From contig CM050449.1 in NCBI GenBank assembly GCA_027563935.2, positions 54,639,949 through 54,703,948 of the forward strand: a stretch of DNA of 64,000 bases, in the 5' to 3' direction. Of this stretch, positions 43,361-53,700 are shown in pieces. The notes under the pieces are model-generated. The model was not told the DNA's origin. It made no database searches and worked only from the letters and a program-made list of their open reading frames with translations. Source of the DNA: Costus lasius. Taxonomy: Eukaryota > Streptophyta > Magnoliopsida > Zingiberales > Costaceae. Both the position numbers and the translations under genes were made by a program. Every line of letters begins with the position of its first letter. Position 1 is the first letter of the stretch.

Positions 43361-44309
43361 GCTGTATTTTCCTGAAATTCCTATTCTGTTGATTTTTGAT
43401 CTTCTAAAATTATGGTATTTTGTAATCCCTTCACCATGCTAGCTTAAACTTATTTTGGGACATGGGGGAGTAATTCCCTTTGATTTTCTAAATGATTAGA
43501 TAATCTTTCACTTTCATCATGTTTATTTTACTTTGATAATTTTACCTATGCAATTATTGCTTTAAGATTCTCCTTAGTTTACTTTTGTTATCATGATTTA
43601 GAGTTTTCACAATTAGGACCGAAAGGTGATTTGCTTGAGAACTTGGAACCCTAAAATTGACTAATAGGAACTCACCGTAGGAAACTAGGTTAAGTTCTTA
43701 TTTCTTTTTTTTAGAAAGTTAAATTGCCATGATGATATTAATAAACTTAGGATTGAGTTATTGTGTCAAACGTGGATATCTTGCACGAAAGTGAAGATCG
43801 GAATGTTGGAGAATCATAGGTAGAACGTGTGTTGAGTCTCGGATGCACGAAAGTGATCCTTGAGGTTCCACTCAAGGTAATTAACTTAGAATTCGGATGC
43901 ACAAAAGTGATCCTTGAGTTCTTTGTCTGATGGTTTACCTATCTATAGCTTAGGATGAATCTTGCGCGAAAGAGAGGATTTATTCTTGCATGGTTATCTG
44001 CATGAGAGTGAGATAACCCCCTTTTAAAGTAAATTATGCCTTTATCATATTAGAACTTGATTGATGAACATCTTTATATATCTAATCATTGAAAATCAAA
44101 GTGGATGAAACCCTAGTCCCAATTTCTCTCTGATAGTAATTTTTTGCGTGTTTTCGATTCTTACTCTGCTATTATTCGATCGCCTAGATAGTGAAAAATC
44201 AATTATTCGGTACTTGACAACGCAAGTCTCTCTATGGGATCGATATTTTCTTTATTACTTTGAGTATCTGTGCACTTGCGGACACTACAAGTTAGGGACA
44301 ACAAGTTTT

Positions 44310-44327
44310 TGGAGCCGTGCCAAGGAG
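44310..44327 (+). other. Degenerate tRNA-Asp primer-binding site after the Athila-A LTR
   Basis: TGGAGCCGTGCCAAGGA corresponds to TGGTGCCGTTGCCGGGGA after the Athila-C LTR, with one base lost and several changed. A primer site after a 3' LTR means this LTR also served as a 5' LTR, perhaps of Athila-B in a tandem arrangement. Confidence 0.5.
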
Positions 44328-44423
44328 TGACAATAGCCCTGTACGCCAATACCTTTGGCCGTGACACCTGAAACGAGTCTACTTGCTTGTATTTAAAAGT
44401 GTGTCCTTTCGGATCACATCACT

Positions 44424-47400
44424 ATGGCACCTGAACTTCAGGTGCAATATGAGGGGCATGACGCTTTTTAGATAATTACTCATTTGAAAAAGATGTTCGA
44501 GGCTCAGGCTAGAATTGAGAGATATGACACTGCCAAAGCAGTCTTTCGGTGAAAGTTATCTAAGGGTGCACCAGTGAGACCCCATGTACTCAAGTTGATT
44601 GGGAACGTGGATCATCTCAGGAAACTGGGACACACCATAGTTAACAAGTTGGTTGTGGATATTATTCTGCAGTCCCTGCCCCCTAGCTTCAGTCAATTTA
44701 TTAAAAATTTTAACATGAACCGAATTGAATGCACTCGGGAGGAACTATTGAATATGCTCCAAACAACCGAGCGTGAAATGTGTAAGACCATACAAAATTA
44801 TGTTCTTTTGGTCCCCGTGACCAAGAAGATTAAGAAGAAGGGTAAGGGATGTACTAAGGGTAGTGCCAAAGGTCCTACCAAAGCACTGAAGAGAAAGGCA
44901 AAGAAGTCAAAGGATCAAAGATACTTCCACTGTGGCGAGTAGGGCCACTAGAGGAGGGACTGCAAGCAACTTCAGATTCAGGAGAAGAAAGGCAAGGCCT
45001 TAGCTTCTAGCTCAGGTATTTATGTTACAGAAGTCAACCTTTCTACTTCTATGTCATGGGTATTGGATACCGCATGTGGAGCTCATATTTGTACAAATAT
45101 GCAGGGGATCAAGAAAAGTATATCGGTGCGGCCTGGAGAGATTGACATACGGGTTGGAAACGGGGCACAAGTTGTTGTTGTTGCTGTAGGAGTTTTGACC
45201 CTCTCCCTGCCTTTTGGACTTTAATTAGAGCTAGATAATTGCTATTATGTACCTTCACTCACCAAAAACATTATATCCATTCCTTGCTTGGCAAAGAAAG
45301 GATATATATTTCAAATAAAGAAGAACTCTTGCTCCTTTTTATTCGCAAATATGTTTTGTGGGAAGGGTACATTATGCAACAGTTTATATGTCCTGGACAT
45401 GAATAGCTCTAATTATAACATAAATAATAAAATGACCAAACTGAGTGGTTTAGTTGGTGCTTTCCTATGGCATTGGCGATTAGCCCATATCAACAAGAAT
45501 CGCATTCAACAACTCTATGCAAATGGGTTATTAGATTCAAATTCCTTGGAGGAATTTGATACATGTGAACCTTGTTTATTAGGGAAGATGACAAAAGCGC
45601 CCTTCACTAGGACTGGTGAAAGGGCAGGAGGTTTATTGGATCTTATACACAGTGATGTGTATGGGCCATTCAGTAAACAAGCCAGAGGAGGGTATAGCTA
45701 CATCATCACATTTACTGATGATTTCAATAGATATGGTAATGTCTACTTGATGAGACATAAATCTGAATCCTTTGAGAAATTCAAGGAGTTCTAACATGAA
45801 GTAGAGAACCAGCTTGGTACATCCATTAAGACTCTTCGATCAGATCTTGGTGGAGAGTACCTGAGCGGTGAGTTCTTTGACTATCTTAGAGAGTGTGGGA
45901 TCCTATCCCAACTCACTCCTCCTAGAACACCTCAATTGAATGGTGTCTCTGAAAGGATAAATCAAACCTTGTTGGACATTGTTCGATCTATGATGAGTCA
46001 TGCAACTCTATCTCCCTCATTCTGGGGTCATGCAATTGACACAGCTTCTCTTATACTGAATAACATTCCATCTAAGAGTGTCTCCAAGATTCCATACGAG
46101 GTATGGTGTGGGAGACTCCCTAACCTCTCTTTTATCAGGATCTGGGGATGTGAGGCTTATGTCAAACATCAGGATTCTAGCAAGCTAGAACCTAGATTTG
46201 ATAAATGTGTGTTTGTGGGGTATCTTAAGGAAACTAAAGGATACTACTTCTATATTCCCACCGAGAACAAAGTCTTTGTTGTTCGGGGTGCTGTCTTTCT
46301 AGAGAAGGAATTTCTCATGAAAGAAGTCAGTGGGAGCAAGTTTAACTTAGACGAGGTCCAAGTGCAACAACAAGACACATAGATGGAACCTGAGCTACCT
46401 GCACCGGTTGTTATACAACCAGAAGCTCAGACATATGTCCCACGTAGGTCTGGGAGGATTTGTCGTGCACCTGAGAGGTATGGGTCGCTGCCGACCCAAC
46501 ATGACGGGATCTTCATCTTTGAGGATGAACCCATGACCTATGATGAGGCGGTCACTAGACTGGACTCCGAGAAATGGCTTGAAGCCATGAGATCTGAGAT
46601 AGATTCCATGTTAGCTAACCAAGTATGGGATTTGGTTGAGCTACCTGATGGGGTAAAGCCCATAGGCTATAAATGGGTCTTGAAAAGGAAGACTGACATG
46701 GATGGCAACATAGTTACTTATAAGGATAGACTAGTAGCTAAAGGGTTTAGACAGGTCCACGGGGTGGACTATGATGAAACCTTCTCGCTAGTTGCCATGA
46801 TCAAATCCATTCGGATTCTGCTTGCTATAGCAGCATATCATGACTATAAGATAGGGCAGATAGATGTTAAGACAGTGTTCCTTAATGGGAAGCTAACAGA
46901 GGATGTTTATATGACACAACCTAATGGTTTCATCTATCCTGCAGATGCCAATAAGGTCTGCAGACTAAAGACATCCATTTATTGATTAAAGAAAGCATCT
47001 CAAAGTTGGAATCTTCAGTTTGATGAAGCTATGAGAGATTATGGCTATATCAAAAGTGAAGACGACGCTTGTGTGTACAGAAAATTCAGTGGGAGCTTGG
47101 TGATTTTTCTGGTCTTGTATGTCGATGGCATATTGCTCATCGGAAACGACATCCCTTGTCTTCAGTCTGTGAAGAGATGGTTAGGGGAGTATTTCAAGAT
47201 GAAAAAGTTAGGGGTGACTGCCTATATCCTAGGTGTGAGGATATACCGGGATAGATCCAAGATGCTCCTGGCCCTGAGTCAAAGTACCCCTACATTGATA
47301 AGGTCCTGAAAAGGTTCAACTTGGAGCAATCCAATAAGGGATACCTTCCAGTGATACATGGCCTTGCTCACTTAAAGAGCTAGTGTCCCACCACACATGT

Positions 47401-48102
47401 TGAGAGGGATGACATGAGTTGAGTGCCCTATGCCTCGGCAGTGGGATCGATCATGTATGCAATGTTGTGTACTAGACCAGACGTGGCTTATGTTGTGAGC
47501 ATAACCAACTGATACCAATCCAATCTAGGTCTACAGCAATGGGTAGCTGTAAAGAACATCCTAAAGTATCTAAGAAGAACTAAGGACTTATTCTTGGTCT
47601 ACGGTGCATAGGAAGAGCTCAGTGTTTAGGGCTACACTAATGCATCGTTCCAGTCTGACCTGGATGACTTCAGATTACAGGCAGGCTATGTGTTCTAGAT
47701 GAATGGAGGTGCTGTATGCTGGAAAAGCTTCAAGCAATTCAGCATAGCCTATGCTACAACCGAAGCTGAGTATGTCGCCGCTTCTGAGGTAGCCAAAGAA
47801 GTTGTTTGGATAAAGATGTTCATATCTGATCTTCAGGTGGTTCCATCTACTGTGGATCCCATTGAACTCTATTGTGACAACAATGGGGCAATTGCACAAG
47901 CAAAGGAACCACAGTCTCATTAAAGTTCCAAACACATACTTAGGAGATTTCACCTCATCAGAGAGATCATTGACAGAGGTGATGTCAAGATTAGCAAAGC
48001 TGACACAGAGAACAATATTGTAGACCCACTAACCAAGGCTTTGGTGCAGCAGAAGCATGATGGTCATGCCTGGGATATGGGATTGAGGTTCCTCAATTTC
48101 TA
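44424..48102 (+). pseudogene. Copia-3 gag-pol, many stops
   Basis: Gag residues (MAPELQVQYEG, GHTIVNKLVVDIILQSLP) lead to a zinc knuckle with its first Cys changed to Tyr and two stops in it (44940-44954). Protease LDTACGAHIC, integrase finger (LWHWRLAHINKNR..CEPCLLGK), core (HSDVYGP, FTDDFNRYG, GVSERINQT) and RT follow in the same frame, with stops at about 45223, 45792, 46380 and 46984. The RT active site is YVDGIL, so the second Asp is Gly (codon 47127-47129). A frame change lies between 47310 and 47699, and RNase H is littered with stops. Ends GLRFLNF. Indels are few relative to nonsense changes, as expected for slow decay under methylation. Confidence 0.87.
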
Positions 48103-48124
48103 GGTCCAAGTGCAAGTGGGAGAT

Positions 48125-50200
48125 TGTTAGTGTTTATACCCTAAGACCTAGTTATGGTCTACTTTATGTACTACTTGATATAGATATTCCCTATAAATAT
48201 CATTCTGGCATTGTCATTATCATTGTTTGCTTGCATCTGCGATTCTATACTTACATGATAATGTCTCTGGAAACAGATTAAATCTGTGCTCGAACTCTAG
48301 TCCCCAGTCAAGTACCTCGGTGGATATGGGACAGCTTTGGTACATGAGAGACTAGTACATGGGCTAGTTAGGCACAAGGTGCTAACGCTGACATATGGGT
48401 ATATCATTGGTTGATATACTGGACCGACCTGCTATGAAGCAATTACTTAATGTCATAAGTTATCTTCACAAGTGACAGGAAATGCATTTATCCCTTGACT
48501 TGAGGTGTTTGACTATTCTATATGATTAGGGACATGCTTTGATACAACCTAACACCTCGCCGTAGTTGGTACATAATAACGATTGTCATTTAGCATGTCA
48601 CGACCCATATGAGAAGGTCAATCTACATACAGAGGATTTGCCCCTTCTTGAAGGAAACTTGATATCCATGGTGCTCTTCTATAGTTCTATGACTAAAAGT
48701 GTATGGCCATACACAGGTGAGAACCAGATTTAGTCATGACCATGAGATTGGGTGAAAACAAGTGATGACACACTTGTCCAATCGGATATCAGTTTGACAA
48801 AATGACTATAATGTATCTGTACCTAGTTGCGATGATGGGGATGTCGATGTTGACATCCATTCCAATGACTTGGGTAGCAGTGATGCACTGCTAGGTGCCA
48901 CTCACTGCTTGTGACGACCTTAGGTCATCACTGCCAACGTCAGAGGAACGCACAAGGTCACACACCTTGATACTCGAGTTTTCGTACTAATCGGGTAGCC
49001 TTTAGATCGAGTTATTGGATAACACAGATCTATTTCAGAGATTTCATCAGCGCCAATGGGCCTGCCTGATGAGATGGAAGAAACTTATTGGAGCCAACTT
49101 TCATTTTTAGCATATTGACCCAATTAACCATGGTTAGCCTCATTTGACCTTGGGTTAAATTGGATTAGATCCAATGACTTGGTTAACATGCATAATGGAG
49201 CTTGGGATAGGCTCATTACCCAATGGGGCTTGCTAATATGTTGTATAAAAGAAATAGGAGGCTAAAATGGTATAATGGGGAGAATAATATGTCATGGGCG
49301 CATGAAGAATCCTAGTTGGACTAGGATTGGCGCATATGACATATAAGGTATCTTCAAGTGGTTAAATTTGATTAGGATATGATTTAATCACTTGAGATAT
49401 TAATTGAGATTTGATGGGGTGCAAGTGGGGCAGATTATTAACATAATTGGAGTCCTAATTGGATTAGGACTTGCGCCCATACCCCATTAGGAAAACTTCT
49501 ATCATGCAATGACTTGGTCTTTGCGAATTGATGAGAAGTTCGCCACATTAAGAAGGTGTTAGGCACATGTGGATGAATGCTTGCTTAGGAAAGGCATGGG
49601 CACATATGGATATAGTATTTAATAAAGTTATTTGATTAAATGAACTCCTTAATCAAAGCCAAATCGCCTAAACCTTCCAAGTAACCCAAACCGTCTCTTA
49701 CTCCTATATAAGTGACCCTAGCAGACCCTTTCATACATACTAATTCTCTTGAAGGCATGGAGACAAGAAGGGGGCGCAAGCTAGGTGGTCTCTTGGAGTT
49801 CCTCTTCCATCAAGGCCGAATTCTTCTTTCCTTTACCTTCCTTGGTGCAAAGGAGAAAGAAGCTTGCGGTATTCTCTCTTCCTCTTCCTCCCTTGGCGCA
49901 ATCTCCCTTGGTCGTTGGCGCAAGTGATCAAGAGGCTCTCCTAAGGCATGGATCTTCTTCCCGAGGCTAGCACCGGACAAGGAGGAAGATGACTCGAAGC
50001 ATCCGTGTGTGTGAGACTGCTGAGGGCGCACACTTGGGTGCCTACATCGGCATCGCCTTTTCTTGCATCAAGGTACTTTCTCCTGTCATCATGTCGACTC
50101 CCTTGCAAGACGATCTTCACTGGGTTTTTGGGACTAGCCTATTTCGGGGATATTCTTTCGCTGCGTATGTAATCTGTAATGTCAAAATTTGTAAAATATC
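48125..50200 (+). repeat. Copia-3 3' LTR, right border approximate
   Basis: Starts TGTTAGTGTTTATACC right after CAAGTGGGAGAT. It aligns in blocks with the family LTRs (CTAGGTGCCACTCACTG..GTCACACAC near 48890-48975), including a stem-loop at 48911-48931 with a different stem sequence. No ORF in it looks real. Confidence 0.75.
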
Positions 50201-50239
50201 CCCGGGGTTTCCCAACCCAAGGAATGAATATGGAGAGTT

Positions 50240-50758
50240 TGGTTCAAATCCGGTTTGATTTAGAGTCGAATCAAGTGAAAAACTCGAAGGGGCAAAAACT
50301 TTCATGGCCCGTAATGTGTTTACGGCCGAGGCCATAATTGTTTCTGTGTCTACAGCTCTTTGTACACAGAAAGTTTCACGGACCATGAAGGATTCACGGC
50401 CTCACCCGTGAAAGTTTCTGTGAACTTTTTAACTTAGCCGTTTTTCGCCCGTTCGAACGCCAAAATTACAGCCAGCAACATAATTATAGCCAAGGTCGTA
50501 AATGTTGTGTTTTTCAATTTTTTTACTCTAAATTTGAGATGTAAACTCGTAATCTTCTTGGGAATCGTGTTGTGACCTCAAAACTTGTGAATCCATCATT
50601 TTTAATGACATTTGTTCTGCATTTTGAATAAAACCAAGAAAAGTAAAGATTCCATACAAAATGAAGTAAAATCACTAAAAATTGGTATAAAATCATAAGA
50701 TAAGCTCAAAATATCATATAAAATGTAGGCAAAAACATGGTGTAAATGCAACTCATCA
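50240..50758 (-). repeat. Minus-strand Athila-type LTR fragment
   Basis: Read on the minus strand from 50758 it begins TGATGAGTTGCATTTACACC, an LTR-like TG start. It contains palindrome-like units of a third type (CATGGCCCGTAATG.. TTACGGCCGAGGCC near 50310-50345). It fades into the end of the Copia-3 LTR, so its left limit is a guess. Directly right of it the Athila-B gag/pol linker starts. Confidence 0.5.
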
Positions 50759-53700
50759 ACATTGAACCTAGTAGTGAGCCAACCTTAGAGACACCACCAG
50801 CTCATGGGCAGTCCTACCCTAGTTCGCCACCTCATGCGTGTGATGAGCCCTCACAGGGTTTTGATGAGCCACATCAGCCTGATGTTCCTAAACCATTTCC
50901 TAGAGACTTGTTCAATCTAAGTTAGATAAGCAGTTTGAAAAAAATTTAGATGTCTTGAAGAAGCTTTATATAAATATTCCATTTACTGATGCTTTCTCTC
51001 AAATGCCCACTTATGCAAAATTTATGAAAGAGATGCTGTCCAATAAAAAAAAAATAGAGGACTACGACACTGTGACATTTACTGAAGAGTGTAGTGCTAT
51101 TATTCAAAATAAATTGCCGCTGAAATTAAAGGATCTAGGTAGCTTTTCTATACCTTATTTAATTGGAGAGATGGCTTTTGACCGAGTCTTGTGTGATCTT
51201 GGAGCCAGTGAGTCTAATGACTTTATCTGTTTGCAAGAAGCTTAAAGCTGACTTCGATCTCTTTGCAGCTTGCTAACTGCTCGGTTAAGTATCCTATTGG
51301 AATTTTAGAGGTTGTTCCAATTCAAGTAGGAAAGTATTTCATTCCAACAGACTTTGTGGTATTAGAGATGGAGGAAGATTCTAAAATTCCCATCATTCTT
51401 GGAAGACCGTTCTTAGCTACAGCAGGTGCAATCATCAATGTAAAGAATGGTAAACTCACTCTTAATATTAGTGAAAACATAATTGAGCTTGATATAGCTG
51501 AGTCTATGAAGAAACCATCATATGTTATATCTTGTTATAGTATTCATGTTCTAGATGATATTGTTAGTGATCTTCATTCTTTGTTTGATGAACCTTCTGA
51601 TTCTGAAACTTATGGTTTATTAGACTACAATTCACATGATGATCAAGAATATCACAACGAAAACTTTTCAAAAGTTGAACTGAAATCTTTGCCAAATAAT
51701 CTTCGTTATGAATTTCTTGGGCCAAATTCTACTTACCCTATTATTGTTGATGCACAACTACATGCAAGAGAGACAGATTTGCTTCTGAGGGAATTGAGAA
51801 TTCATAAAAGGTAATTGGGTATTCTATTGATGATCTAAAGGGAATTAACCCCTCTTTTTAATGCACAGGAAACTTATGGAGGAGGATCATAAACTGCATG
51901 TGGATTTCCAGAGAAAGCTTAACCCCTCTATTAAAGAAGTTATCAAAAAGGAGGTTTTGAAACTACTTGATGCAGGTATTATATATCCTATCTCCGATAG
52001 TAACTGGGTAAGCCCTGTTCATTGTGTTTCTAAGAAAGGAGGTGTGACTATGATGACGGGTAAGAATAATGAACAAATTCCAACTATGACTAGTTGGCGC
52101 ATGTGTATTGATTATTGAAAATTAAATGCTGCTACTAGGAAAGATCACTTTCTTTTACCTTTTATTGATCAAATGGTTGAAAGGCTTGCCAATCACTCTC
52201 ATTTTTGCTTTTTGGATGGGTATTCTGGATTTTTCTAAATTCTCATCCATCCTGATGATCAAGATAAGATCACTTTTACATGTCCATATGATACCTTTGC
52301 TTATAGAAGAATGTCTTTCGGTTTATGTAATGCACCAGCTACTTTTCAGATATGTATGATGGCTATATTTTCAAAGTCTATTGAAGATTTTATGGATGTT
52401 TTTATGGATGACTTCTTTGTTTATGGTTTTTATTTTAATGATTGTTTTGCTAACTTATCTCAGGTTTTGCAGAGGTGTGAAGAAACTAATCTAGTGCTTA
52501 ATTGGAAAAAAAATGTCATTTCATGGTTAGACAAGGAATAGTTTTGGGACACTTAGTTTCAGAAAGAGGGATAGAGGTTGATAAAGCCAAAATTGAAGTG
52601 ATTGAGAAGTTGATGTCGCCCACGATAGTCAAGGAAATTAGAAGTTTTTTGGGACATGCAAGATTCTACCGGTAGTTCATTAAGTATTTTTGTAAACTTG
52701 CTAGACCACTTACTAATTTGCTTTGTAAGGGTGTTAAATTTTCTTTTGATGAAGAATGTTTGTCTGCTTTTCAGGGTTTGAAGAAGGCTCTAATATCTGT
52801 GCCCATCATGCAACCGCCAAACTGGAATTTACCTTTCGAGCTTATGTGTGACGCTAGTGACTATGCTAGCCGAACCCTGTGTCATCTACAATGCTCGGTC
52901 AGAGAAAAGAAAAGAAACCCTGTGTCATCTACTATGCTAGCCGAACCCTAGATGAAGCACAAAGAAATTACACCACCACAGAAAAAGAACTCTTAGCCAT
53001 TATTTTTGCTTTTGATAAATTCAGGTCATATTTGATTAATTCCAAGGTTGTGGTGTATACAGATCATGCAGCTGTAAAGTATTTGATGCAGAAAAAAGAT
53101 CGTAAACTGCACCTTCTTCGATGGATTTTACTTCTGCAAGAGTTTGATGTAGAGATTAAGGATAAGAAAGGAGCAGAAAATTTTATTACAGATCACCTTT
53201 CAAGGATAATTACAGATGCAGATAAAAGTGTCATCATTAATGAATCCTTTCCAGATGATCAACTCTTAGCCATTGAATAGTTCAAAGCTCCATGGTATGT
53301 TGATATAGTTAATTATTTAGTTGCTGATGTTTTTCCTCTTGATTTGAATTGTCAAGGAAAGAAGAAATTTTTGGTTGAGGCAAAACACTATTTTTGGGAT
53401 GAGCCTTATGTTTTTCAAAGATGTGTAGATGGGATTTTTAGGAGATGTGTACCAGATGAGGAAATAATGGAGATCCTTTTTCAATGTCATGCATCCTCTT
53501 ATGGAGGGCATGCTAGTACTCAAAAGACTGCTATTAAGGTTTTACAATCTGGATTTTATTGGCCCTCAATTTTTAAGGATGCTAGAAACTTTATATTAAC
53601 TTGTGATAGATGCCAAAAAACAGGGAACGTTAACAGAAGAAATGAGATGCCACTTACTAGCATACTTGAGGTTGAGATTTTTGATGTTTGGGGGATAGAT

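Larger units (their letters stand above)
36947..44303 (+). mobile_element. Athila-A: Athila-like Ty3/gypsy element, 3' part
   Basis: From the CRM-1 insertion point the order is gag C-terminus with zinc knuckle, protease, a palindrome array, a long post-pol ORF, a 3' region and a 3' LTR. RT, RNase H and integrase are absent. The element begins off the left edge because CRM-1 sits in its gag. Athila identity rests on the gag/protease style, the ORF placed after pol, the GGAGGCAACCCAAGC segment and the tRNA-Asp primer type seen with its relatives' LTRs. Confidence 0.82.
42358..44303 (+). repeat. Athila-A 3' LTR (about 1946 bp)
   Basis: TGATGACACCAAAATA to GGGACAACA. The start is fixed by comparison with Athila-C, where the same sequence begins directly after unrelated DNA (61534). 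The LTR carries a palindrome array (42612-42980), a 26-bp perfect palindrome (43335-43360), a five-fold TGCACGAAAGTGA motif (43782-44011), and an ending shared with the Athila-C LTR. A degenerate primer site follows at 44310. Confidence 0.82.
44360..50200 (+). mobile_element. Copia-3: old, 5'-truncated copia with 3' LTR
   Basis: It starts in mid-gag near 44360-44424 with no 5' LTR, primer site or leader. Pol runs to about 48102, the purine tract lies at 48112-48124, and the LTR starts TGTTAGTG at 48125. The 3' LTR end is not certain; homology to other copia LTR ends (TTTCGCTGCGTATG near 50160) suggests it ends about 50170-50220. It is a relative of Copia-1/2 but clearly diverged and heavily mutated. 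Confidence 0.8.

Noticed and set aside
43782..44011. Interferon-response-like GAAAGTGA elements
   Set aside because: Similarity to an animal motif is coincidental in a plant LTR; only the repeat pattern is reported.
49712..50258. Short plus-strand ORFs near the Copia-3 LTR end
   Set aside because: They lie inside LTR sequence, lack homology to element proteins, and are not supported by context.
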